A DNA stretch of 6,902 nt from an uncultured Ruminococcus sp. (GCA_902773165.1 CACYDO010000118.1:1-6902), one strand, 5' to 3'; counted from the stretch's first letter, positions 1 through 5,430 are shown. Notes: a model not told the origin generated them from the letters alone. Numbers and translations: made by a program.

Positions 1-92
1 TATCTATCTATGAGAAAATGAAATTTGAAGTAACGGGGAATTGGGTGATCGGGCGCGCGTTTGATGGCGATCAGATCTATGCGTTTCAGTAA
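1..92 (+). CDS. C-terminal end of an unidentified protein (partial, 5' end outside window)
   Basis: A reading frame is open from the window edge (first full codon at 3) to a TAA at 90-92 and gives 29 residues ending GDQIYAFQ. The composition (Trp, Tyr, Phe, Gly and charged residues) looks like real protein. The frame runs the same way as the regulator that starts 99 bases downstream. No motif identifies the family, so no function is offered. The true start lies to the left of this window. It could be a chance open frame because only 92 bases are visible. Confidence 0.45.
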   Translation, partial: SIYEKMKFEVTGNWVIGRAFDGDQIYAFQ

Positions 93-113
93 ATGGCTAG
101 TTTATCTCAGCAA

Positions 114-142
114 TTGATAATATAGCGCACAGCTCATAAAAA
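114..142 (+). promoter_or_regulatory. Possible sigma-A promoter for the MocR-type regulator
   Basis: TTGATA at 114-119 and TAAAAA at 137-142 are separated by 17 bases, which places transcription start near 149 and gives a leader of roughly 40 bases before the ATG at 192. The -35 box is good (5/6) but the -10 box is weak (4/6). MocR regulators often autoregulate through direct repeats near their promoter; I see no clear repeat pair here. Confidence 0.3.
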
Positions 143-191
143 CAATGAAATTACCGAAAGAACAATCTCCCCCTACGATAGGAGCGATAAA

Positions 192-1616
192 ATGCTTTAC
201 GATTTTCTGAGCGTAGACAAAACGTCGGATACTCTGCTTTACGAGCAGCTTTACGATAATATCAAAACGGCTATAGGCAGCGGCTTTTTGAAAAAAGGAG
301 ATAAGCTGCCCTCAATACGCGGTTTGTCCGAGGATATGGCGGTAAGCAGAACTACCGTGGAAACTGCCTACGAGCAGCTTCTCGCCGAGGGATATATCGT
401 GAATCAGCCGAGGAGCGGATATTACGTTGAAGCTGAACAGACCGAGTTTATGAGCTTAGAAAAAAATTACGATGGAGCTGCTAAAGCAAAATTACCGGAG
501 ACAGAAAGAAAGACATCTCCCGACAGCGATCTTCCGCCTGTAAAATACGATTTTTCGAGCAGCAGCGTTGACCCTGCCTGCACCGATATAAAATTCTGGC
601 AGCGCTGTATTAAAGATGTCCTTGAAAAACCATATGTGATCTCTTCCTACGGTGTTCCGCGCGGTGAACCCGATCTTTGCAGCGCTTTGTGCGAATATTC
701 GCGCCGTGTGCGCGGCGTAAAAGCTGAACCGGACAGAATTGTAGTCGGCGCAGGAACGCAGACGCTGCTTTCAGTTCTTCTTCCGCTGTTAGACGATTAC
801 GGATCTGAAGCCGCTATGGAAAAGGGCTTTTTTCCGCAGGGCGAGCAGATCTTTTCCGATTTTCGCTACGATATAACACCGCTTACCGCTGATAAAAGCG
901 GAATTATCCTCGGAGATGACTTGAAAAGCAGAGTAGTATTTGTAAACTCCTCGGGGAGTATCCGCGGTTCCGCGCCTATCCCGATCAATAAGCGCGCAGC
1001 ATTGATCCGCTGGGCTGAAAAACACGACGCTGTAATTATCGAAGACGATTTTAACGGTGAGCTTCGCTGTATGTCAAAGCCTGTTCCGGCATTGCAGGGC
1101 ATGTGCAGCGACCGCGTTGTGTATATTGGCAGCTTCTCAAAGCTGCTTCTTCCGAGTGTGAGAATAAGCTATATGGTGCTGCCGCCTGCGCTTGCGCAAA
1201 TGTACAGTGAGCGCATGGAGCATTATAATCAGACTTCTTCCAAAGCAGAACAGCTTGCTCTTGCACATTATATCTTCTGCGGCAGACTTGACCGCCAGCT
1301 TCGCCGACTGCGCAAGCTCTACGCCGAAAAAGCAATGCTGATGTATAATGCCGTAAAAAAAGAGTTCCCACCAGATACCGTTGCCGAAATAATTGAAACG
1401 GCGCTCAGCGTGAGAATAAAACTGCGTGTTGACGGTGAACTGAGCGAGATAAAAGCACAAATGGCAGAAAATGGCATTCGTCCGGGTAAATGCAGAGAGA
1501 AAAACGGGTTAAAATATTTTTATCTGAGCTTTGCCGGAATCCCAAAAGAAAAAATAGGCGAGGCGATACGGGCGCTTGCCCAGATGATCTCCGCAAATTA
1601 TTACTCCGACATCTAA
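192..1616 (+). CDS. MocR/PdxR-type transcriptional regulator (GntR wHTH fused to a fold-type I aminotransferase-like domain)
   Basis: This 474-residue protein has the two-part MocR layout: a GntR winged helix-turn-helix at about residues 13-80 (LPSIRGLSEDMAVSRTTVETAY, then the wing RSGYYV), a linker to about 115, and an aminotransferase-like domain to the end. Visible landmarks are YGVPRGEP (153-160), GAGTQTLL (186-193), EDDF (284-287) and SFSKLLLPSVRISYMVLP, whose Lys317 should form the PLP Schiff base and Arg324 contact the phosphate. Such proteins bind DNA and use PLP or a PLP-amino acid adduct as effector, controlling vitamin B6, GABA or amino-acid genes; the target here cannot be read. 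AGGAG at 180-184, 7 bases before the ATG, supports the start. The cofactor pocket is atypical: the usual TPxHQxPTG segment is replaced by NSSGSIRGS (252-260), and the DDY tyrosine is Phe287. Family assignment is firm; retention of PLP binding is uncertain. Confidence 0.93.
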   Translation: MLYDFLSVDKTSDTLLYEQLYDNIKTAIGSGFLKKGDKLPSIRGLSEDMAVSRTTVETAYEQLLAEGYIVNQPRSGYYVEAEQTEFMSLEKNYDGAAKAKLPETERKTSPDSDLPPVKYDFSSSSVDPACTDIKFWQRCIKDVLEKPYVISSYGVPRGEPDLCSALCEYSRRVRGVKAEPDRIVVGAGTQTLLSVLLPLLDDYGSEAAMEKGFFPQGEQIFSDFRYDITPLTADKSGIILGDDLKSRVVFVNSSGSIRGSAPIPINKRAALIRWAEKHDAVIIEDDFNGELRCMSKPVPALQGMCSDRVVYIGSFSKLLLPSVRISYMVLPPALAQMYSERMEHYNQTSSKAEQLALAHYIFCGRLDRQLRRLRKLYAEKAMLMYNAVKKEFPPDTVAEIIETALSVRIKLRVDGELSEIKAQMAENGIRPGKCREKNGLKYFYLSFAGIPKEKIGEAIRALAQMISANYYSDI

Positions 1617-1782
1617 ATAAACGTAAATAAACAACTTCTCGCTTTCGCCACCTGATCTACTTCCCGGCAAAGCTTCTTATAACGTTCTGCAATAATCATG
1701 TAATTATTTTTAATTGCAGCATTAATAAATATTCAAAAACTAAAAAACGCGGAGACCGATTTCCCTATACGATTAATTATTA
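1617..1782 (+). other. Non-coding AT-rich spacer after the MocR gene
   Basis: I see no gene here. The only structure is a 7-bp inverted repeat, CTGCAAT (1687-1693) and ATTGCAG (1713-1719), around a 19-base AT-rich loop, and a 9-bp direct repeat TAAATAAAC at 1614-1622 and 1624-1632 that begins within the regulator's stop codon. Neither looks like a canonical intrinsic terminator. Transcription of the regulator may continue into the hairpin array that follows. Confidence 0.5.
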
Positions 1783-1899
1783 CCGGAACTGTCAGCGGCG
1801 ACACGCCGCCGGAAATGTCAGCGGCGACACGCCGCCGGAAATGTCAGCGGCGATACGCCGCCGGAAATGTCAACGGCGACACGCCGCCGCAATTTGTCA
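1783..1899 (+). repeat. Tandem array of four 26-bp units, each with a GC-rich hairpin
   Basis: Units lie at 1791-1816, 1817-1842, 1843-1868 and 1869-1894, with partial copies of the unit on both sides (CCGGAA at 1783-1788, GTCA at 1896-1899). Each unit has a GTCA lead, then GCGGCG-ACA-CGCCGC, a 6-bp perfect stem with a 3-base loop, and a CGGAAAT spacer. Units 1 and 2 are identical. Unit 3 changes only the loop (ACA to ATA), so the stem is kept. Unit 4 loses only the outermost base pair. The 3' arm of one unit can also pair with the 5' arm of the next across an 11-base loop, so competing folds exist. The array lies between the regulator's stop and the promoter of the DUF1292 gene. The same 16-bp core recurs inverted at 6816-6831, marking it as a dispersed element. 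Confidence 0.93.
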
Positions 1900-1919
1900 T
1901 AAAAATTTTGTAATTTCTC

Positions 1920-1948
1920 TTGACTTATCAGGTAAAAACAGTTAAAAT
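1920..1948 (+). promoter_or_regulatory. Sigma-A promoter of the DUF1292 gene
   Basis: TTGACT at 1920-1925 and TAAAAT at 1943-1948 are separated by exactly 17 bases, giving a near-consensus housekeeping promoter. Transcription should begin near 1955 and leave a leader of about 50 bases. The hairpin array ends 25 bases upstream of the -35 box, so it should not be part of this transcript. Confidence 0.75.
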
Positions 1949-1991
1949 ATAGTTAAGCTAAACGCAGATATATGTGTTCGGCGGTATGCTT

Positions 1992-1996
1992 GGAGG
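1992..1996 (+). promoter_or_regulatory. Strong Shine-Dalgarno site of the DUF1292 gene
   Basis: GGAGG lies 9 bases before the ATG at 2006 and fixes that start codon; with the near-consensus promoter it suggests high expression. Confidence 0.8.
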
Positions 1997-2005
1997 TGTG
2001 TTGAA

Positions 2006-2308
2006 ATGAACGAAGAATATGAGGCAGATTTGATCGTGCTGCTTGATGATGACGGCGAAGAGCACTCTTTTGAGATCCTTGATACTATAGAGCACGAGGA
2101 TAAGACTTACTATGCCCTGCTTCCGCTTTTTGACGACCCCGAAGATCAGGTTGAAAGCGATGGTCAGTATTACATCTTTGAGGTAGTCGATGAAGACGGC
2201 GAGGAACAGCTTGCCGAGGTTGAAGACGATGATCTTCGCGACGAGCTTGACGAGATATTTACAGAGCGTTTTGAAAGTCTTTACGACGGCGATGATGACG
2301 AAGAGTGA
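2006..2308 (+). CDS. DUF1292 family protein (YrzB-like), small acidic cytosolic protein
   Basis: This 100-residue protein matches the DUF1292 pattern seen in Firmicutes: a beta-rich start (ADLIVLLDDDGEEHSFEILDTIEHEDKTYYALLPL, about residues 7-41), then YYIFEVVDEDGEEQLAEVEDD (about 55-75), and a helical tail. It is extremely rich in Asp and Glu, ending DGDDDEE, and has no signal peptide or membrane segment. The biochemical role of the family is not established. In many relatives the gene sits beside ruvX; here it stands alone with its own strong promoter and ribosome binding site. The 3' end overlaps a weak stem (ACGAAGA at 2298-2304 with TCTT-AAT-CGT at 2309-2318, loop GTGA) that runs into T6 (2318-2323) and could be its terminator. 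Family assignment is confident; function is unknown. Confidence 0.88.
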   Translation: MNEEYEADLIVLLDDDGEEHSFEILDTIEHEDKTYYALLPLFDDPEDQVESDGQYYIFEVVDEDGEEQLAEVEDDDLRDELDEIFTERFESLYDGDDDEE

Positions 2309-2323
2309 TCTTAATCGTTTTTT
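2298..2323 (+). terminator. Weak candidate terminator overlapping the end of the DUF1292 gene
   Basis: ACG-AAGA (2298-2304) can pair with TCTT (2309-2312) and CGT (2316-2318) across a GTGA loop and a 3-base bulge, followed by T6 at 2318-2323. The stem is AT-rich and begins inside the coding sequence, so it may be weak and allow read-through toward the downstream RNA. Confidence 0.3.
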
Positions 2324-2391
2324 CTTATAAAAACCGGTTTATCCGGAAATAATAATACTAAAAATCCTGCGTAATGCGTGAATGTGTTCTT

Positions 2392-2397
2392 TATAAC
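2392..2397 (+). promoter_or_regulatory. Possible -10 element for the 6S-like RNA
   Basis: TATAAC at 2392-2397 would start transcription near 2404, just ahead of the structured RNA. No good -35 box is found at 16-18 bases, so the 5' end of the RNA remains open. Confidence 0.35.
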
Positions 2398-2403
2398 CCT
2401 ACA

Positions 2404-2558
2404 ATTTTTAATCGGGAACCGGACTCTTGCAGCGGATTGCAGACCTCCCGTCATTTCATTTGACGGACGAAGGGAGCGTGAAACTGCGAGGAGGTGCCCA
2501 CCTGTCGCTAAGTAGGCAGGTTATTTGCGAGCACTTACGGTTATGCGGGTCTTTTTTT
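2404..2558 (+). ncRNA. ssrS: Probable 6S RNA (RNA polymerase-binding regulatory RNA)
   Basis: The stretch folds into a closed rod. GACTC-TT-GCA (2422-2431) pairs with TGCGGGTC (2544-2551); TTGCAG (2437-2442) with CTGCGA (2484-2489); CTCCC (2445-2449) with GGGAG (2472-2476); GTCA with TGAC around the tip at 2454-2460. The 3' strand of the resulting bubble carries a small hairpin ACCTG/CAGGT (2500-2504, 2517-2521), and T7 (2552-2558) ends it. From memory, E. coli 6S RNA has the same order of landmarks: AAACUGCGA, a C-rich stretch with ACCU, a side hairpin, GGUUA, then UGCGGCGGCA; here AAACTGCGA, GCCCACCT, hairpin, GGTTA and TGCGAGCA. 6S RNA mimics an open promoter and holds sigma-A RNA polymerase in stationary phase. 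About 150 nt is short for the family and the 5' end is unfixed. A leader riboswitch for the next gene is the main alternative. Confidence 0.62.
2544..2558 (+). terminator. Intrinsic termination site at the 3' end of the 6S-like RNA
   Basis: The GC-containing closing strand (2544-2551) is followed at once by T7 at 2552-2558. The pairing partner is the distal 5' strand at 2422-2431, so the whole RNA closes just ahead of the T-tract. Confidence 0.5.
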
Positions 2559-2586
2559 GCCTTTTTATCGTATTTAATCATATATT
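2557..2586 (+). promoter_or_regulatory. Possible promoter of the HD hydrolase gene
   Basis: TTGCCT (2557-2562) and TATATT (2581-2586) are 18 bases apart, just upstream of the AGGAAG ribosome binding site (2594-2599). Initiation near 2593 would leave a leader of only about 15 bases and would make the hydrolase independent of the upstream RNA. The -35 box overlaps the T-tract, so this is a weak call. Confidence 0.3.
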
Positions 2587-2607
2587 ATTAAACAGGAAGT
2601 ATTTGGA

Positions 2608-3039
2608 ATGATATATACAGACCTTACTAAAAAAGCGCTTTGCATTTCCTTCGAAGCACATAAGCGGCAGATAGATAAGGGAGGTATGCCGTATGTTTAT
2701 CATCCCTATCATCTTGCAGAACAGATGGACGATGAATACTCTGTATGCGTAGCTCTGCTTCATGATGTCGTGGAAGATACGAGTATTAAATTAAGTGATC
2801 TCAGGAAATACGGCTTTCCCGATGCTGTCATTGAAGCAGTGGGAGCAATGACTCACGCAGACGGTGTTCCGTATATGGAATATGTTGCCGGGATTAAAAA
2901 GAATCCCATCGCAAGAAAAGTAAAGCTTGCCGATCTCAGGCACAACAGCGACCTCTCACGGCTTTCTGCCATAGATGAAAAAACAGCCGCAAGGATCGAA
3001 AAATACAGAAAAGCAATTGATTTTTTGTCGGAAGATTGA
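2608..3039 (+). CDS. Stand-alone HD-domain phosphohydrolase of the RelA/SpoT-MESH1 type (possible small alarmone hydrolase)
   Basis: The 143 residues cover one HD domain like the hydrolase half of RelA/SpoT, with no synthetase or TGS/ACT domains. The metal set can be read: His32 (YHP), His52-Asp53 in ALLHDVVEDT, and Asp109 in KLADLRHN. Glu56-Asp57 and Asn113 match further catalytic and nucleotide-contact positions of the family. Known relatives remove the 3'-pyrophosphate from (p)ppGpp, or act as MESH1-type NADPH phosphatases. Against a simple ppGpp role, the family's RKSGxPY segment reads DKGGMPY, with Asp23 where a base-stacking Arg is usual. AGGAAG at 2594-2599, 8 bases before the ATG, supports the start. 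The gene follows the 6S-like RNA by 50 bases and ends at a bidirectional terminator, so it is probably monocistronic. The fold is clear; the substrate is inference. Confidence 0.88.
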   Translation: MIYTDLTKKALCISFEAHKRQIDKGGMPYVYHPYHLAEQMDDEYSVCVALLHDVVEDTSIKLSDLRKYGFPDAVIEAVGAMTHADGVPYMEYVAGIKKNPIARKVKLADLRHNSDLSRLSAIDEKTAARIEKYRKAIDFLSED

Positions 3040-3046
3040 GAAATTC

Positions 3047-3099
3047 AAAAAAAAATCCCCCCGAATGCAGTATTACACATGCACCGGGGGGATCATTTT
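3047..3099. terminator. Strong bidirectional intrinsic terminator between convergent genes
   Basis: ATCCCCCCG (3055-3063) pairs with CGGGGGGAT (3085-3093) as a 9-bp stem. An inner TGCA/TGCA helix (3066-3069, 3080-3083) adds four pairs below a 10-base loop. On the minus strand the stem is followed by T9 (A-run 3047-3055), ideal for ending the CotH-dockerin gene, whose stop is at 3101. On the plus strand it is followed by CATTTTATTATTTT, a fair T-tract for the HD hydrolase, whose stop is at 3039. Confidence 0.92.
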
Positions 3100-3100
3100 A

Positions 3101-5119
3101 TTATTTTACGATTACTATTCCTTCATCAATCATTCCTGCCGAAAACCTGAGTACGGCAAGCGCGTCGGCGCTGTCTACCGTATTATCGGCATTTACATCT
3201 GCCAAAACGGTTTCCGATTCACTCAGCTGTGTCAGACCGTTTGAAGCTCTCAGTATTATCAATGCGTCAGCAGAGTCTGCAACGCCGTCTGCATTCATAT
3301 CGCCCTTGATTCCGACATCAGGCTTGCCGGCATTTTTGTAATCATCGTACATCTGACCGGAAAGCCATGCTGCTCTGTTCATCATCCAGTCGGTGCAGTA
3401 TGTGTACATTCCGTCAAATGTTTCCGGGTAAATACGCCGTGTTTCATACTCCTCGTATTTGCCTGTTTTTGGGTCGAATACAGCCTTGTTCAAAGAGGAG
3501 TGATCTGCGATCCAGTCGCCCGTATTGAGCAGCCAGCCGCTCGTATAGTTCATCTCTGCGCTGCCTTTGATAAGCTCAAAATACTCGTCGCGCGTGTAAA
3601 GCTCCTTCCCTATCTCCTTATTAACAGCTGCGCCGGAAAAATGATCAAGCGCAGGAACGAATTCCTCAAACCATATTGTCGGCGCGGCGTTGAGAATATA
3701 CTCGTTGCGCGAGATATTGTTCATGATGTTATTGGTCTTTTTCGAGTTCTTGCCTAAGCCCTTATAGCGGCACCACCAGCCTGTATATTTTGTGTAATCG
3801 GTAACACCGAAGCTTCTTAAATCATCTTTTACACCAACTGCATTTCCGAGAGAGTTGTCGTAATCCCACACGGGAGAGCCGAAGAATTTATAATTCCCGT
3901 CTTTATCCTGCTTGTATGTAAAAAACAGGCTTGAAACGCCGGAATCCCAATTCTTTCCAAGCTCGTTGATAAGATAAAGCTTTGTGAGAGAGTCTACGTC
4001 TGCAAACTCAGAAAGATCGCGCTGATCGGGATTTGCACATGCATAGATGAATGCGTTGAATTTGGATTTTACGTATTTTTTTACTTCGCTGTAGCCTTCG
4101 TCTTTTGACGACAGATCGGGCGATTTGATCGTCAGCTTTATCCCGTCCGAACAGTTAACGGTGAAATCGTCGTCTCCGGCGCTCGGGTCAACCTCGCAGA
4201 CAAACGGGAAATCCTCTTTTACAGTGCCGTCTTCGTTTAAGTAATCTTCCTCTTCGATATCGTTTACTACATTAGAAGAGCCGACTTCAATTTTCTGGGT
4301 CATCTGGTAAGAACCCCAGTAGTAGCCGTTCACGTAAAAATCGACATAGCGCGAATCGGAGGCGTAAGGCATTCCCACTGCGTCTGAAAGATCGTATAAA
4401 ATACGGTTGCGTGAAAGTGAATCGTCCTGATAATTAGCGAGAAGAGAGTATTTTTTGCTCTCCGGCATGCCCGCGATAGACACCTTGGAATCGTAGGTAA
4501 TGTTGAAGGGCTTTTTCGTTTTCCACCAGGTAGTGTTTCCTCTGCCCTTGATTTTCTTGATCGGAGTGTTGTCTATTTCTCCGCTGCGGTCAACGATTGC
4601 TCCCGTAGCCTTTGCAGAAACGCTCTTGTCATTGAAAAGATACCACATCAGCTCTGTGCCTTCGCCGTCAGCGTCGCTGTTGTTGACGTAGACAGCCGCT
4701 TCTGCTGTGGAATGAAGAAAGCTTACCATCAGCTTTTCGCCGTAATACTCCACAGTGTATTGCTTTTTCGGCTCGTAAGAAACGATCTTGGTTTCTCCGG
4801 GAGAAAGCGTTGTACCGTTAAGCGTTATTTTTTCCGAAGAAGCATTGTAGATCTCCGCTTCGTTATCTGAAGCAGACGAAGGAAGAAAAAAATATTTTTC
4901 GTTTTCATTCTGGTCTATAAGATCATCGTCGTGAGCGGATTGCCACGCTGTCCACGCTTCGCTGTCGTCTGAGCCTGTAACGGCGTGAACGTACAGCGGT
5001 TCAAATGTATCGAATGAAATCTTGCTGTTCTTGGCTTCATCTGCGCAAACTGCCGCACCAAAAGAGGAAAAACCTACCGCCGCAGCTGTTAAAAAAGTTA
5101 TCGCTTTTAGTTTTTTCAC
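3101..5119 (-). CDS. Secreted CotH-type spore-coat kinase-like protein with C-terminal type I dockerin
   Basis: The 672-residue protein has a signal peptide (MKKLKAITFL, a hydrophobic run, cleavage likely after VCA26), a beta-rich domain at about 35-145 (YFFLPS, ITLNGTTLSPGE), a CotH kinase-like domain at about 155-590 and a dockerin at about 605-664. CotH landmarks are KGRGNTTWWKTKKPF (191-205), NYQDDSLSRNRILYDL (229-244), YVDFYVNGYYWGSYQMTQKIEV, NELGKNWD (385-392) and PVWDYDNSLG (416-425); Asp419/Asp421 and Asp392 are candidate metal and catalytic residues. The dockerin has two complete calcium loops (DMNADGVADSAD 607-618, DVNADNTVDSAD 641-652), with Ser-Ala at the cohesin-contact positions 10-11 of both. 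Bacillus CotH phosphorylates spore coat proteins; this one should be exported and docked on a scaffoldin. The start is GTG (MKKLKA), with AGGGGG at 5127-5132, 7 bases away. Domain calls are firm; kinase activity is inferred. Confidence 0.94.
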   Translation of the reverse strand: MKKLKAITFLTAAAVGFSSFGAAVCADEAKNSKISFDTFEPLYVHAVTGSDDSEAWTAWQSAHDDDLIDQNENEKYFFLPSSASDNEAEIYNASSEKITLNGTTLSPGETKIVSYEPKKQYTVEYYGEKLMVSFLHSTAEAAVYVNNSDADGEGTELMWYLFNDKSVSAKATGAIVDRSGEIDNTPIKKIKGRGNTTWWKTKKPFNITYDSKVSIAGMPESKKYSLLANYQDDSLSRNRILYDLSDAVGMPYASDSRYVDFYVNGYYWGSYQMTQKIEVGSSNVVNDIEEEDYLNEDGTVKEDFPFVCEVDPSAGDDDFTVNCSDGIKLTIKSPDLSSKDEGYSEVKKYVKSKFNAFIYACANPDQRDLSEFADVDSLTKLYLINELGKNWDSGVSSLFFTYKQDKDGNYKFFGSPVWDYDNSLGNAVGVKDDLRSFGVTDYTKYTGWWCRYKGLGKNSKKTNNIMNNISRNEYILNAAPTIWFEEFVPALDHFSGAAVNKEIGKELYTRDEYFELIKGSAEMNYTSGWLLNTGDWIADHSSLNKAVFDPKTGKYEEYETRRIYPETFDGMYTYCTDWMMNRAAWLSGQMYDDYKNAGKPDVGIKGDMNADGVADSADALIILRASNGLTQLSESETVLADVNADNTVDSADALAVLRFSAGMIDEGIVIVK

Positions 5120-5126
5120 AGAAATA

Positions 5127-5132
5127 CCCCCT
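5127..5132 (-). promoter_or_regulatory. Shine-Dalgarno site that decides the GTG start of the CotH-dockerin gene
   Basis: AGGGGG on the minus strand lies 7 bases before GTG (5117-5119). The GTG is followed directly by the Lys-rich start of a good signal peptide, so it is preferred over any downstream ATG. Confidence 0.75.
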
Positions 5133-5159
5133 GCTTAGAAAATGGTGATTACAGTTTTT

Positions 5160-5188
5160 ATTCTATCATGTAAAATTGAAATTTTCAA
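5160..5188 (-). promoter_or_regulatory. Sigma-A promoter of the CotH-dockerin gene with extended -10
   Basis: On the minus strand TTGAAA (5183-5188) and TAGAAT (5160-5165) are 17 bases apart, and a TG one base before the -10 makes it an extended -10. Transcription should start near 5153, giving a leader of about 34 bases. Confidence 0.72.
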
Positions 5189-5190
5189 TT
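5174..5190. promoter_or_regulatory. 17-bp palindrome covering the cotH -35 box (candidate operator)
   Basis: AATTGAAA (5174-5181) and TTTCAATT (5183-5190) form perfect 8-bp arms around one base. One arm contains the -35 hexamer TTGAAA, so a dimeric repressor bound here would block RNA polymerase. The palindrome is AT-rich, which lowers certainty; no regulator is identified. Confidence 0.5.
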
Positions 5191-5256
5191 AACAAATACT
5201 CCAATTTTAAATCGCATACTTGTATCATCTGCAATATGGTTTTGAATAGTATTATT

Positions 5257-5307
5257 ACACAAGTATCTATGTGTGTTTAGATATAATACACACATGCAGA
5301 TACGTGT
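5257..5307. repeat. 51-bp interrupted inverted repeat in the divergent spacer
   Basis: Three matched segments pair in order: ACAC (5257-5260) with GTGT (5304-5307), GTATCT (5263-5268) with AGATAC (5298-5303), and ATGTGTGT (5269-5276) with ACACACAT (5288-5295). This totals 18 bp, with an AA bulge on the left, a GC bulge on the right and an 11-base loop. The loop holds AGATA (5279-5283), which could pair with TATCT instead, and a TATAAT-like hexamer. No T-tract follows on either strand, so it is not a standard terminator. It lies between the cotH promoter and the symporter promoter and could be a regulatory site or part of an untranslated RNA. Confidence 0.8.
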
Positions 5308-5359
5308 CTGAAATATATAAGAAAACAATGAAAATAACTGCTTTTTTATCAGAATATGA

Positions 5360-5388
5360 TTGAAATTCCCATGCCATCGTGATATAAT
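5360..5388 (+). promoter_or_regulatory. Sigma-A promoter of the NSS symporter gene
   Basis: TTGAAA (5360-5365) and a perfect TATAAT (5383-5388) are separated by exactly 17 bases. Transcription should start near 5395, giving a leader of about 36 bases. Confidence 0.85.
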
Positions 5389-5430
5389 GAAAAGGATCTG
5401 TATATTCATAGAAAGGGGTATAAACATACC

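Noticed and set aside
789..1596. Several minus-strand frames inside the MocR gene
   Set aside because: They are antisense shadows of a well-supported coding sequence and show no family signature.
1687..1719. Terminator of the MocR gene
   Set aside because: The 7-bp stem spans a 19-base loop and has no T-tract after it; the T-run lies in the loop.
1783..1899. CRISPR array
   Set aside because: The units are contiguous 26-bp tandem copies with no unique spacers between them, and no cas gene is nearby.
2404..2607. Riboswitch controlling the HD gene
   Set aside because: I found no match to the cores I know (SAM, c-di-GMP, ZTP, THF, guanidine, fluoride), while the landmark order fits 6S RNA; kept only as an alternative.
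2975..3244. 89-residue plus-strand frame overlapping the end of the HD gene
   Set aside because: It starts inside a convincing gene in another frame and crosses the terminator; its composition is low in family-like motifs.
3036..3341. 101-residue plus-strand frame after the HD gene
   Set aside because: It runs through the bidirectional terminator and antisense to the dockerin, and has no ribosome binding site; the minus-strand gene explains the region.
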